From CALWZE01 sp036644375 (GTDB lineage: Bacteria > Bacillota > Clostridia > Oscillospirales > Ruminococcaceae), in contig JAVXQD010000020.1 of the NCBI GenBank assembly GCA_036644375.1, positions 1 to 40,502 of the forward strand: DNA of 40,502 nt. Reading direction: 5' to 3'. The notes below the pieces were generated by a model, which was not told where the DNA came from, did no database searches, and was given only the letters and a program-made list of their open reading frames with translations. The number at the start of each line of letters is the position of its first letter. Positions within the stretch are counted from its first letter, which is position 1. Below, piece by piece: positions 15,038-23,660 of this stretch. Position numbers and translations under genes: made by a program.

Positions 15038-16228
15038 TTATTTGTCGTTTAAAGCCGCAATTCCGGGCAGCTCAAGACCCTCGAGAAACTCAAGTGAAGC
15101 GCCGCCGCCTGTGCTTATGTGTGTCATCTTGTCGGCATATCCCAGCTTTTCAACAGCCGCAGCACTGTCTCCGCCGCCTATGATGCTGATTGCACCGCTG
15201 TCGGCAACAGCTTTGGCGATTGCCTTAGTACCGGTTGCAAAGCGGTCCATCTCAAATACGCCCATAGGACCGTTCCACACAACAGTTCCGGCGCTTTTGA
15301 TTGCATTTGAGAAAAGCTCAATAGTTTTCGGACCGATATCAAGCCCCATCCAGCCGTCGGGGATGCTGTCGCTGTTAACAATTTGGGAGTTGGCGTTTGC
15401 GTCAAATTTGTCGGCGATGACATTGTCGATAGGAATAAGGAAATTAATGCCCTTGTTCTTTGCCTTTGCCATCATCTCCTTCGCAAGCTCGACCTTGTCC
15501 GCTTCAAGAAGGGAAGTGCCTACGGAGTATCCCATTGCGACAAAAAATGTATATGCCATGCCCCCGCCGATTATAAGGGTGTCAACCTTGTCAATGAGAT
15601 TGTTTATTACGCCGATTTTGTCGGAAACCTTTGCTCCGCCGAGAATTGCCACAAACGGGCGTTTGGGGTCGTTGAGAGCCTTGCCCATAACGTCCAGTTC
15701 TTTTTGAATGAGATATCCGCAGGCTGCGGGAAGATAATCGGCAACACCGGCAGTCGATGCGTGTGCGCGGTGAGAGGTGCCGAATGCATCGTTCACATAA
15801 AGCTCTGCAAGAGAGGCGAGCTGCTTTGCAAAAGCGGGGTCGTTTTTCTCTTCCTCTTTATGAAAGCGAACATTCTCAAGAAGCATTACCTCGCCGTCCT
15901 TAAGCGCGGATGAAAGAGCTTTTGCATCCTCTCCGATAACATCCTTTGCAAGCTTAACCTGTTTGCCGAGAAGCTCGGAAAGACGAGCGGCAACCGGTGC
16001 GAGCGAAAATTCGGATTTGAACTCTCCCTTTGGTCTGCCGAGATGCGAGCAGAGTATAACGCGTGCGCCGTTGTCTATCAGATATTTGATTGTGCGCAGG
16101 CTCTCGCGGATGCGTTTATCATCAGTAATAACACCGTCTTTTAAAGGAACGTTAAAATCGCAGCGCACAAGCACACGCTTGCCCTTAACATTTAAATCCT
16201 CTACTGTTTTTTTGTTCAATGCGTTCAT
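15038..16228 (-). CDS. pgk: Phosphoglycerate kinase
   Basis: The 396-residue protein has the standard length and motifs: VRCDFNVPL and SHLGRPKGE in the N-terminal substrate domain, NDAFGTSHRAHAS, GGAKVSDKIGVI at the start of the nucleotide domain, VWNGPMGVFE and GGGDSAAA. It makes ATP from 1,3-bisphosphoglycerate. GGGAGAG precedes the ATG at 16228, and a sigma-A promoter lies about 50-80 bases upstream. It heads the operon pgk-tpiA-gpmI-deoD. The gene for glyceraldehyde-3-phosphate dehydrogenase, which often precedes pgk, is not here. Confidence 0.98.
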   Translation of the reverse strand: MNALNKKTVEDLNVKGKRVLVRCDFNVPLKDGVITDDKRIRESLRTIKYLIDNGARVILCSHLGRPKGEFKSEFSLAPVAARLSELLGKQVKLAKDVIGEDAKALSSALKDGEVMLLENVRFHKEEEKNDPAFAKQLASLAELYVNDAFGTSHRAHASTAGVADYLPAACGYLIQKELDVMGKALNDPKRPFVAILGGAKVSDKIGVINNLIDKVDTLIIGGGMAYTFFVAMGYSVGTSLLEADKVELAKEMMAKAKNKGINFLIPIDNVIADKFDANANSQIVNSDSIPDGWMGLDIGPKTIELFSNAIKSAGTVVWNGPMGVFEMDRFATGTKAIAKAVADSGAISIIGGGDSAAAVEKLGYADKMTHISTGGGASLEFLEGLELPGIAALNDK

Positions 16229-16277
16229 ATTTTACTCTCCCTTATATTTGAAAATTTAATTCATAGATATCATAACA

Positions 16278-16307
16278 ATTATATTACTTTTAATGTTAAT
16301 AAATCAA
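16278..16307 (-). promoter_or_regulatory. Sigma-A promoter of the pgk operon
   Basis: On the minus strand TTGATT (16302-16307), 18 bases, then a perfect TATAAT (16278-16283). Confidence 0.7.
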
Positions 16308-16361
16308 GGACAAAAGCGGTATAAGGAAAAACTGCACGCAAAAGAATTTACAGGACAAGGT

Positions 16362-16390
16362 TTGACAATTAATCGCACTCGTGATATTCT
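16362..16390 (+). promoter_or_regulatory. Sigma-A promoter of the lipoprotein gene
   Basis: TTGACA (16362-16367), 17 bases, TATTCT (16385-16390), about 40 bases before the lipoprotein ATG. It diverges from the pgk promoter. Confidence 0.8.
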
Positions 16391-16430
16391 CGGAATACGC
16401 TTATAAGTTTATCGGAAAGCGAGGGCTTTT

Positions 16431-17360
16431 ATGTTAAAATTCAACTTAAAAAGAAGCATTGCGGCGGTGATTGTGGCGGTACTTGCCTCAGGAATGCTTA
16501 TCGGATGTGCGCCGACATCAGCCGAAGCGGAGGGTGAAGCCGCAATTACAACATCTTCGCCCCCTAAGCTTTATGAAAATTCAAGCTATCCGGGTATTAC
16601 ATTTAATGAAACAACGCTTGTTTTTATTGAGAAAATGTTCGATACAGGTCTTATAACAATCTCAAGCAATGAGGCAGGAGCCGAATATACAATAGCCAGT
16701 GAGACGATGAAGGCAACGTACGGCGACAAGTGCCGATATTATCTGTCTCCGGATGTTATTTCCTCAATCCGCGATGACTGGCAGACCGAGAGTTGGACAT
16801 GCCTTGAGGGTGCGTCGTTTCATTCGGATCAGCCTCAAATTATTTTCAGAGATGAATCGGGAACTCAGGAGCTTCAATTTTGGCTTCAGGCAAAGTTTGT
16901 CGGTGTGCTTAATGTCAATTCCTACATGATTTTTCAAGTTAGCGATGAGGTGGTTGCGGCAGTGCAGAAGCAGTTTGACGAGCTTCCGTCCAAAACCTCA
17001 ACGCGGAGAACTCCGGAGCAAACGGTTGAGCTTTTTTTTGAAAAGCTCAATGCGAACGATGCAGAAGGGTTAAATTCGGTTATGGCTGCTCCGATTGCGG
17101 AGCCAACGTTTGACAGCAACGTGAGCGATAAGATAAATTCGATAAAGAATCTCGGGCATATAGGGGAATTCCCATCGCAGTGGTATGAGAATCCATATGC
17201 AAATCGTGTGGTTTTGGTCGAGTTCACGAGGACAACAGCAAAAAACGGAGGTCTGTTCGGTAAAGACTCACACAAAAAAGACGATATGAAATGGGAGATT
17301 TACCTTGTGCGCGAAAATGCCGATGCAGAGTGGAAAGTTGCGGCATACGGCGCGGGCTGA
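16431..17360 (+). CDS. Lipoprotein of unknown function with C-terminal NTF2-like region
   Basis: The 309-residue product begins with a lipoprotein signal peptide (residues 1-25, LIGC, Cys26 acylated), then a low-complexity Ser/Ala/Glu linker. A domain of about 110 residues (50-170) is unrecognised. From residue about 180 the pattern TPEQTVELFFEKLNANDAEG followed by a beta-rich region ending in EWKVAAYGAG resembles DUF4829/NTF2-like domains found on clostridial lipoproteins. The start is the ATG at 16431 behind GAGG. It is a single-gene unit with its own promoter and terminator, attached to the outer face of the membrane. No enzymatic role can be assigned. Confidence 0.75.
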   Translation: MLKFNLKRSIAAVIVAVLASGMLIGCAPTSAEAEGEAAITTSSPPKLYENSSYPGITFNETTLVFIEKMFDTGLITISSNEAGAEYTIASETMKATYGDKCRYYLSPDVISSIRDDWQTESWTCLEGASFHSDQPQIIFRDESGTQELQFWLQAKFVGVLNVNSYMIFQVSDEVVAAVQKQFDELPSKTSTRRTPEQTVELFFEKLNANDAEGLNSVMAAPIAEPTFDSNVSDKINSIKNLGHIGEFPSQWYENPYANRVVLVEFTRTTAKNGGLFGKDSHKKDDMKWEIYLVRENADAEWKVAAYGAG

Positions 17361-17387
17361 CATAGAGCCATATTAATCGAATACAAC

Positions 17388-17427
17388 AAAAAGGTCGTTC
17401 TTGATTAATGCAAGAATGACCTTTTTT
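17388..17427. terminator. Bidirectional terminator
   Basis: Arms at 17388-17403 and 17411-17426 (16 bp, one G-U pair) with T-runs on both strands lie between the convergent lipoprotein and paraslipin genes. Confidence 0.85.
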
Positions 17428-17448
17428 GATTTATCGGATATTATCGAA

Positions 17449-18429
17449 TTACCTTTTAACCTTTGGTGCAGATACGGCAGGTGCAGGGGATTCTTCGGCG
17501 GTATCGCCCTCGACAAATGCCTTTAAAGACGTTGCAAGACCGGCAAGCGACTGCATTTCGCTCGGAATGATAATCTTTGTTGCTCTGCCATCTGCTGCCT
17601 TTGCAAAAGCCTCCATGCCCTTAAGAGAAAGGACGTGACTGTTTGGGTTGGCTTCGTTCAACAGCTTTATACTTTCGGCAAGAGCGGTCTGTGTCATTCT
17701 TATAGCCTCAGCTTCGCCCTCAGCCTCGCGGATTTTCTGCTCACGCACTGCGTCCGCACGGAGAATTGCTGCCTGCTTTTCGGCTTCCGCAACAAGAATC
17801 TGGCTTTCTTTCTGTCCCTCGGCTTCGAGAATCTGGCTGCGCTTGACGCCCTCTGCGCGCAAAATACTCTCGCGGCGCTCGCGCTCGGCCTTCATTTGTT
17901 TCTCCATTGCATTTTGAATTTCTTCCGGGGGTATGATGTTTTTCAGCTCAACACGATTTACCTTGATGCCCCATTTGTCGGTCGCTTCATCAAGCAGGGC
18001 GGTTATTTTGCTGTTTATTACATCACGGCTCGTGAGCGTGTGGTCAAGCTCCATTTCACCGATTATATTGCGCAGCGTTGTTGCAGTCAGATTTTCTATC
18101 GCGCTGAGCGGGCGCTCAATGCCATATGTGAACAGCTTTGCGTCTGTTACCTGAAAGAATACGACGGTGTCGATTTGCATTGTGACATTATCGCGGGTAA
18201 TAACCGGCTGTGGGCGGAAATCAACGACCTGTTCCTTGAGCGAAACCTTTTTTGAGATTTTCTCAATCATAGGCCATTTCATATGAAGTCCGGTCTGCCA
18301 AGTCCTGTCATACGCGCCGAGATGCTCAATGACAAATACTGTTGCCTGAGGCACGATTTTGACATTTGGTACAACAATAATAAGCGCGAGAAAAATTAAA
18401 ATGGAAAAGAATAAAATTATTGCGGGCAT
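17449..18429 (-). CDS. SPFH/Band 7 paraslipin (QmcA-like)
   Basis: The 326-residue protein has one N-terminal membrane segment (residues about 2-20), a Band 7 domain (VPQATVFVIEHLGAY onward to about 200) with RNIIGEMELDHTLTSRD, and a long helical region of KAERERRESILRAEG and repeated EAEGQKESQ-type units. A C-terminal SLKGMEAFAKAADGRATKIIIPSE completes the match to the paraslipin/QmcA class. Such proteins form ring oligomers at membrane microdomains and are linked to membrane protein quality control. AAGGAGG overlaps the end of the upstream NfeD gene, 4 bases away, so the two are translated together. Confidence 0.92.
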   Translation of the reverse strand: MPAIILFFSILIFLALIIVVPNVKIVPQATVFVIEHLGAYDRTWQTGLHMKWPMIEKISKKVSLKEQVVDFRPQPVITRDNVTMQIDTVVFFQVTDAKLFTYGIERPLSAIENLTATTLRNIIGEMELDHTLTSRDVINSKITALLDEATDKWGIKVNRVELKNIIPPEEIQNAMEKQMKAERERRESILRAEGVKRSQILEAEGQKESQILVAEAEKQAAILRADAVREQKIREAEGEAEAIRMTQTALAESIKLLNEANPNSHVLSLKGMEAFAKAADGRATKIIIPSEMQSLAGLATSLKAFVEGDTAEESPAPAVSAPKVKR

Positions 18430-18433
18430 TGGG

Positions 18434-18877
18434 TTAGTCCTCCTTAATTGGAATTACAATAAGCTTAACGCCGTCAATAGCGCAAACGCCTACCTTACTT
18501 CCTTTTTCAATTACTGACTTGTCGTACGAACGCGCCGTCCAGTCAAGACCTGAAACCTTAACGCGTCCCTTTGCTTGATCATTGTCGATCGTCTCGATAA
18601 CGACCGCCGTTTTTCCGATAACCATATCGGCGTTGGTTGGAATATTTCGAGTATCTCTTTTGCCTGCAAGAATAGGGCGTATAAACAGAAGAGACAGACC
18701 CGAGAATACAACAAATAATACGAGCTGCCACGCAGCGGAAAGATTGCATAAAACCGCCACCATTGCGGCGATGCAACCGGGAACAAACCAGATTGCGACG
18801 AGCTGAACAGTGACCGATTCAAGAATAATAAGTCCCACCAGCACAAGCAGCCATACCCAGAACAATGTCTGTACCAA
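18434..18877 (-). CDS. NfeD-family membrane protein
   Basis: The 147-residue protein has an N-terminal membrane part of about three segments (residues about 3-75) and a soluble C-terminal OB-fold (MVIGKTAVVIETIDNDQAKGRVKVSGLDWTARS, about 85-145), the NfeD1b layout without the protease domain. NfeD proteins pair with SPFH proteins, and here the paraslipin gene follows after 4 bases. The start is a TTG at 18877, 8 bases after AAGGGG. A promoter with an extended -10 lies at 18920-18948. Confidence 0.88.
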   Translation of the reverse strand: MVQTLFWVWLLVLVGLIILESVTVQLVAIWFVPGCIAAMVAVLCNLSAAWQLVLFVVFSGLSLLFIRPILAGKRDTRNIPTNADMVIGKTAVVIETIDNDQAKGRVKVSGLDWTARSYDKSVIEKGSKVGVCAIDGVKLIVIPIKED

Positions 18878-18919
18878 ATAAACAACCCCTTTCCATTACT
18901 CAGCGTGTTGTTTGAGTGT

Positions 18920-18948
18920 ATTTTACCATAGTAACAAACAATTAACAA
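18920..18948 (-). promoter_or_regulatory. Promoter of the NfeD-paraslipin operon
   Basis: On the minus strand TTGTTA (18943-18948), 17 bases, TAAAAT (18920-18925) preceded by TGG (extended -10). Confidence 0.65.
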
Positions 18949-19096
18949 TCGCCAAATACAGCGCAAAATTCGCAAATTTGCTCAAAAAGCCCGAATTTTT
19001 CACAGAGAAACATTTGACGGGAATCCCGACTCAACGATGCTTTGCGGCTGTATGCCGTCTGAAAGGGGATGACATATAATAGAATTATGTAATACG

Positions 19097-20581
19097 TTAT
19101 TTGTGATACAGCTTTTTAGATTGATAAACAGGCTCGCAGGTCAGATTAACTCCCAAGCGTTTGAAAACCTTGTCGTCAACCTGAGACAGAATTACGGTTG
19201 AATGCGCTTCGCAGCCGGATAGCTTTTGAATTTGCTGCATTGCAACCTCCGCGGTGGGATTGGTGGCGGCACATATTGACAGCGCAATAAGTATTTCGTC
19301 GGTGTGCAAACGCGGATTGTGATTCCCTAAATGATTGATTTTCAAGTCCTGAATAGGCTCTATAATAACGGGTGAAATCAAGTGAATGTCATCCTGAATG
19401 CCGCCGAGTACCTTGAGCGCATTTAAAAGTGCCGCAGAGGATGCACCCAACAGTGAGGAGGTTTTTCCCGTAACGATAGTTCCGTCATTAAGCTGTATTG
19501 CTACAGCGGGACCTCCGGTCAGCTCCTCTTTGGCAAGAGCGATTTTGCAGATAGTTCGGTCATCGGGCGAAACACCTGCTTTTTTCATCAGGAGCTTAAT
19601 TTTCAAAACCTCGTCTTCGCTGCTTTCACCCTTGCGCACCTTACACTGGGCATTGAAAAAGCGGCGGATAATCTCATCGCAAGCGGCTGCCTTTACAGCA
19701 TCGTCGTCAAAAATGCACGCACCGACCATATTTACGCCCATGTCAGTCGGTGATTTATATGGGCATTCTCCGAGAATCTGTGTGAATATCTCCTTTAAAA
19801 CCGGATAGATTTCAACATCTCGATTGTAATTAACTGTTGTCTCGCCATATGCTTCAAGATGGAACGGGTCAATCATATTAATATCGTTTAAATCTGCTGT
19901 CGCGGCTTCATATGCAAGATTTACGGGGTGATTCAGCGGCAGATTCCAAATCGGAAAGGTCTCGAATTTAGCGTATCCGGCCTTTATGCCGCGCTGATGC
20001 TCATGAAACAGCTGAGACAGACAGGTTGCCATTTTGCCGCTCCCGGGACCCGGTGCAGTAACAACAACCAGCGATCGGGTAGTCTCTATATATTCATTTT
20101 TGCCGAAGCCCTCGTCGCTGATTATGTGTGCTAAATCGGAGGGATATCCATCAATTGAATAATGGCGATAAACCTTTATCCCGAGTGAATTCAACTTGTG
20201 TGCAAATGCGACAGCGGACGGCTGACCTGCAAATCGGGTGAGCACCACGCTTCCGACATATAGACCCTTTTCCCGAAAGGCATCAATCAGCCGCAGAACA
20301 TCAAGGTCGTAGGTTATCCCGATATCTCCGCGCACCTTGTTTTTTTCGATATCCGAGGCGTTTATGGCAATCAGTATTTCAGCATCGTCCGCAAGTTCGG
20401 AAAGCATGTTGATTTTGCTGTCAGGAGCGAATCCGGGCAAAACGCGCGAGGCATGAAAATCATCAAAAAGCTTTCCGCCAAACTCCAAATACAGCTTTTC
20501 GCCGAAATTGTTAAGCCGCTCACGAATGTGTTCGGATTGAAGCTTCAGGTATTTTTCATTGTCAAAACCTATCTTTACCAT
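19097..20581 (-). CDS. DUF1846-family protein
   Basis: The 494-residue protein matches DUF1846 in length and pattern: MVKIGFDNEKYLKLQSEHI at the N-terminus, GGKLFDDFHASRVLPGF, a glycine-rich TAPGPGSGKMATCLSQ near residues 175-190, KFETFPIWNLPLNHPVNLAYEAATADL, and a C-terminal region ending near NPTAEVAMQQIQKLSGCEAHST. Structures are known for the family but, as far as I know, no function is established; the glycine-rich stretch suggests nucleotide or phosphate binding but is not a standard Walker A. There is no signal or membrane segment. It is a single-gene unit with a promoter at 20691-20719. No convincing terminator is visible after its stop. Confidence 0.9.
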   Translation of the reverse strand: MVKIGFDNEKYLKLQSEHIRERLNNFGEKLYLEFGGKLFDDFHASRVLPGFAPDSKINMLSELADDAEILIAINASDIEKNKVRGDIGITYDLDVLRLIDAFREKGLYVGSVVLTRFAGQPSAVAFAHKLNSLGIKVYRHYSIDGYPSDLAHIISDEGFGKNEYIETTRSLVVVTAPGPGSGKMATCLSQLFHEHQRGIKAGYAKFETFPIWNLPLNHPVNLAYEAATADLNDINMIDPFHLEAYGETTVNYNRDVEIYPVLKEIFTQILGECPYKSPTDMGVNMVGACIFDDDAVKAAACDEIIRRFFNAQCKVRKGESSEDEVLKIKLLMKKAGVSPDDRTICKIALAKEELTGGPAVAIQLNDGTIVTGKTSSLLGASSAALLNALKVLGGIQDDIHLISPVIIEPIQDLKINHLGNHNPRLHTDEILIALSICAATNPTAEVAMQQIQKLSGCEAHSTVILSQVDDKVFKRLGVNLTCEPVYQSKKLYHK

Positions 20582-20690
20582 TATACGCCGACCTCATTCA
20601 CTCTATTTATTATTTAATGTCTGCCGAACAATAAAAACATATCTGATTTGCGGATTACGAATTATTCCTCAATCATTATTTACAAGTCTT

Positions 20691-20719
20691 ATTATACAAG
20701 TATGCTGCATTGAGTTCAA
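20691..20719 (-). promoter_or_regulatory. Promoter of the DUF1846 gene
   Basis: On the minus strand TTGAAC (20714-20719), 17 bases, TATAAT (20691-20696), leaving a leader of about 105 bases. The surrounding gap (20582-20903) otherwise holds only the aconitase X terminator. Confidence 0.7.
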
Positions 20720-20820
20720 TAACAAACAGCGCAGTACTGATAAAACATTGGCAAATTATACATAGAGCTTTTGTATATAATTACCTTTGCCTTAAAATAC
20801 AAAAATATATTTGCACAGGA

Positions 20821-20859
20821 AAACCGACGCACAAACTGTCTAAGTTGATGCGCCGGTTT
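20821..20859 (-). terminator. Terminator of the aconitase X operon
   Basis: Arms of 11 bp at the ends of this interval pair fully on the minus strand (one G-U) and are followed by TTTTCC in that direction, 45 bases after the small-subunit stop. Confidence 0.75.
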
Positions 20860-20903
20860 CGTTTGGCTTTTGCAAATATTCTCAGAAAACCGTAAGTTGA
20901 TGC

Positions 20904-21347
20904 TTACTCGACTGTAACCGTTCCATCTTCCTCAACGGTAACAGACATTCCGGTTTTTACATACTCGAGAAACTCATCGCCGAGACTGTCAACAGTGGGC
21001 ATTGAGACATCCGTCCATACGTGGGACAAAATTGCGCCGGCTGCGGCAAGAGAGTCAATCGGCTTTGAAAAGAGCAGGCAGGCAGGGTTTCTGCCCATTG
21101 CAGATGCACAATAAAGCACCATTCCGCCGGTTGTTGAACCTATTGTCTGCGGCATACACAGAGCTGTGCCGACCATTGGCTGTTTGTGCAAATCGGGATT
21201 GTTTTGATCTGAGCAGGTTGCCTTTTTGTCACCGAACATCAGCGCCTTTTGAAAGCTTGCAAGAGTGTTAAAGCCACAGTGGGAAACAAGCGCCTGTGCC
21301 TTTGCTTTGCCGGGAACAACGGGACGTCCTTTAAATTGCTTCATCAT
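20904..21347 (-). CDS. Aconitase X swivel-domain (small) subunit
   Basis: The 147-residue product matches the DUF126/aconitase X swivel domain: KGRPVVPGKAKAQALVSH at the N-terminus, then FNTLASFQKALMFGDKKATCSDQNNPDLH and the SMPTVDSL region. In aconitase X enzymes the swivel domain closes over the active site of the catalytic domain encoded by the upstream gene. Here it is a separate protein, as in two-subunit aconitase X enzymes, rather than fused. Its ATG overlaps the large-subunit stop by one base (TAATG), giving a fixed ratio. A G-rich stretch just before the start is the ribosome site. Confidence 0.9.
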   Translation of the reverse strand: MMKQFKGRPVVPGKAKAQALVSHCGFNTLASFQKALMFGDKKATCSDQNNPDLHKQPMVGTALCMPQTIGSTTGGMVLYCASAMGRNPACLLFSKPIDSLAAAGAILSHVWTDVSMPTVDSLGDEFLEYVKTGMSVTVEEDGTVTVE

Positions 21348-22627
21348 TATTTCGCCCCCCTTGTAATTGCTGCGAGAATCTCGGGACCGGTATAATAGCG
21401 GCCGGAGGTATAGGTTCGCAGCTTGTTTGAGTTAGTGATAACCGGCATTTTTCCGCAAAGAGGATTATTCATATACATGAGCGGACATATGCTCGATACG
21501 ATGACTCCGGTTGCCGCAAGACGAGCGGCATATTCAGTCTTGTCAAATTCTTTTTTTACGGCAGGTGACGTTGTAAATACAGTCGGAATGGAGACCTTGG
21601 ATATTCCGGACTTTTTCAGCCCGCCTTCAACATCGGCCGTCCATTGCTTAATCTGTTCAAACGACATGTGGGGGCATCCGACAAAGCAGAGCTTCGGAGA
21701 TGCATTGGCATCTTTCCACATAACGGGATAACTGTTTTTTACACGCAAAAGCTCTGCATCGTCGATGACATAGGTTTTTGCGTTATCGGCAACCAGCTTT
21801 TCTCCGAGCTCAACAGCCTCAGGGGTCAGTTTATCGATATGATACAGCCCGACGGCTCCGTTTGACGCGGTGGCTGCGCCGAAATCCTTGAGATATGCTG
21901 TAGACTTATCGTTAAGCTCGGTCCCGATGAACTTATCAAGACCTTTTACATACGGAACATCCTCCATAACCTTCATGCCTATCGCGCTTCCGAGTATTTG
22001 GGCTTCCGGTGTTTCGGTTGTATTTACCTCGACAATCCAGCTTGCTTTGCGCCCTTCGTCGGTAAGTAACCCAAAATACGGAACGCATCCGACTATAGAG
22101 CCGAACATCTCGATTATACCCGAATTTCTGTTGCAGCGAGCGCCCAAAACGCTGTTTGCATAGACAACCGCGCTCGATTCTGCCCATGACAAAACATCGC
22201 CCTTTTTCGGCTTATTTCCCACCTCATCGAGATAGCAGGTGCAGGTGAACGCGTCATCATTCATAAGCCCGACCTTTTTGAGCTGTGCTTCATAGTCATC
22301 CTGCTTGGAATACATGATGTTGAACAACAATTTTTGCAAGAGATTTGCAGGTACATTTTTGTCGAGCGGGCGGGGGTCAACACTGAATTTCTGCGGCGAG
22401 ACAGCACCCTGAGTAATCAGCTCATCCATGATTTTATATACGGGACCCAGCATCGACAGACCGAAGCTTGTGACAAGGTGACCGTACTCGCCTGTAACAG
22501 GAACCATTTTTGTTGCTCCGAAGGTCTCTCCGTACATGACAAGAGTCCTCATCACTTTTGCTTTGACATCGCCCTCTTTGCCATCAAGAATCGCCTGCTG
22601 GGTGTCGGTCAGCTTTAAATTCGCCAT
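21347..22627 (-). CDS. Aconitase X catalytic (large) subunit
   Basis: The start is the ATG at 22627 (MANLKLTDTQQAILDG, the family's normal beginning), with AAGGAG about 11 bases upstream; upstream in-frame ATGs at 22672 and 22636 are poorer. The product has 426 residues and the DUF521 pattern: GATKMVPVTGEYGHLV, SAVVYANSVLGARCNRNSG, ASNGAVGLYHIDKLTPEAV, and likely iron-sulphur cysteines at Cys318 (VGCPH), Cys381 (ICPLM) and Cys391, ahead of ITNSNKLRTYTSG. Known family reactions are dehydration of cis-3-hydroxy-L-proline in bacteria and of mevalonate-5-phosphate in archaea. Nothing nearby points to either pathway, so the substrate is open. Confidence 0.9.
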   Translation of the reverse strand: MANLKLTDTQQAILDGKEGDVKAKVMRTLVMYGETFGATKMVPVTGEYGHLVTSFGLSMLGPVYKIMDELITQGAVSPQKFSVDPRPLDKNVPANLLQKLLFNIMYSKQDDYEAQLKKVGLMNDDAFTCTCYLDEVGNKPKKGDVLSWAESSAVVYANSVLGARCNRNSGIIEMFGSIVGCVPYFGLLTDEGRKASWIVEVNTTETPEAQILGSAIGMKVMEDVPYVKGLDKFIGTELNDKSTAYLKDFGAATASNGAVGLYHIDKLTPEAVELGEKLVADNAKTYVIDDAELLRVKNSYPVMWKDANASPKLCFVGCPHMSFEQIKQWTADVEGGLKKSGISKVSIPTVFTTSPAVKKEFDKTEYAARLAATGVIVSSICPLMYMNNPLCGKMPVITNSNKLRTYTSGRYYTGPEILAAITRGAK

Positions 22628-22701
22628 ATGTAGCATCTCTCCTTTTTTAATTGAATCTTTATACAAGCCCATTCAAATATGTATGTGCTGCTTAAAGCTT
22701 A

Positions 22702-22724
22702 TCACTATGACAATTTTATGTCAA
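22702..22724 (-). promoter_or_regulatory. Possible promoter/operator of the aconitase X operon
   Basis: On the minus strand TTGACA (22719-22724) is followed after about 17 bases by a weak -10 (TAAGCT). The -35 forms half of an inverted repeat TGACA-N6-TGTCA (22708-22723), which could be a repressor site. Confidence 0.45.
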
Positions 22725-22748
22725 TTGCATATTAATCTTTATTAAAGA

Positions 22749-22777
22749 TTGCGATAATTTGTCTGCAATGTTATAAT
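22749..22777 (+). promoter_or_regulatory. Promoter of the zinc-ribbon protein gene
   Basis: TTGCGA (22749-22754), 17 bases, TATAAT (22772-22777) with TGT before it (extended -10), 53 bases before the start codon. Confidence 0.7.
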
Positions 22778-22830
22778 TTAAAATAATAAGCGAAACACAT
22801 AATTCAGAAATTTTTATAGAGGATAACAAA

Positions 22831-23622
22831 GTGATCAATACAAAAGAGTTAAAATGTCCACACTGCGGAAATACGGTTATTGTGGCAAACGATGCAAAGG
22901 AAGTGTTCTGCACATATTGCGGAACCAAGTTCGAAACCGAGATAGCAAAACCCAATGAGTCAGCAGAAAAGGAAGCAATAGTATTTATAAAAAACGCACT
23001 TCAAATAGGAGAATACAGCGAAGCGGCGAGCTGTGCCGATGAACTTGTAAAAAGCGGCACCAAGGATGCGATTTTCGAATCTTTTGCGCTGACAGCTAAA
23101 ATCATGGATGCGTATGCCGATTATCGGGTCAAGGCGGATGAACTGTATGACAAGAAGGCGAGCAAGACCGGGATTGTTCGCATGTTTACGGGGAAGGACG
23201 CTTATGGAGATGACAGGATGCACACGGAGTTTTTTGAAAGCATAAAAAAACTGTGTGAAGAGCTTTCGGAATCACTTGAAAATCTGAGCGTGCAAACTGA
23301 CGGAAAACGTGAAGCGGCAGTACTGAGCAAAACGGTTATCGCACAAGCTCTGCGGAAGAAATCCGTCAAAGCGGATGTCGCGACATATTGGATGGAATCG
23401 GCTCTTGAACATTGTATAATAGGTCTTATAAAGTTTATGGAAACACAAGAGCTTTTACAGATGTATCTTGAATACCGAGATATGTATGCGAGAAACGAAA
23501 TGCTGCCCAATCAAACCAAAACACAAAAGGCGATGCTTGCAGAGCTTTTGAGCCGGGGAGCTGAGGTTCCGAAGCAAAAGGGATTTGCCGACGCAATCAA
23601 AGCTTTCTTCGGGGTGCACTGA
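22831..23622 (+). CDS. Zinc-ribbon protein of unknown function
   Basis: The start is the GTG at 22831 behind GAGGATAACAAA. The 263-residue protein opens with a zinc ribbon: CPHCG (Cys9, Cys12) and CTYCG (Cys27, Cys30). The rest is soluble, largely helical and charged, with TPR-like runs (EAIVFIKNALQIGEYSEAASCADEL, residues about 49-72) and no recognised domain. There is no membrane segment. Such N-terminal ribbons with helical tails occur in clostridial proteins of unknown role. It is a single-gene unit bounded by its own promoter and a strong terminator. Confidence 0.75.
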   Translation: MINTKELKCPHCGNTVIVANDAKEVFCTYCGTKFETEIAKPNESAEKEAIVFIKNALQIGEYSEAASCADELVKSGTKDAIFESFALTAKIMDAYADYRVKADELYDKKASKTGIVRMFTGKDAYGDDRMHTEFFESIKKLCEELSESLENLSVQTDGKREAAVLSKTVIAQALRKKSVKADVATYWMESALEHCIIGLIKFMETQELLQMYLEYRDMYARNEMLPNQTKTQKAMLAELLSRGAEVPKQKGFADAIKAFFGVH

Positions 23623-23660
23623 TTCCCGCTTCAAAGATATGACGGATAATAAGCAACACT

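Noticed and set aside
15042..15707. 221-residue frame antisense to pgk
   Set aside because: Shadow of a well-conserved enzyme gene, with no ribosome site.
17700..17900. Repeated Glu-Ala-Glu-Gly units as a DNA repeat
   Set aside because: They are the heptad-like coiled region of the paraslipin, normal for SPFH proteins.
17635..18255. 206-residue frame antisense to the paraslipin gene
   Set aside because: Shadow frame; Cys- and Leu-rich translation with no domain pattern.
21347..22627. Ordinary aconitase or 3-isopropylmalate dehydratase
   Set aside because: The motifs and the separate small subunit fit aconitase X, which is a distinct branch; the sizes also differ.
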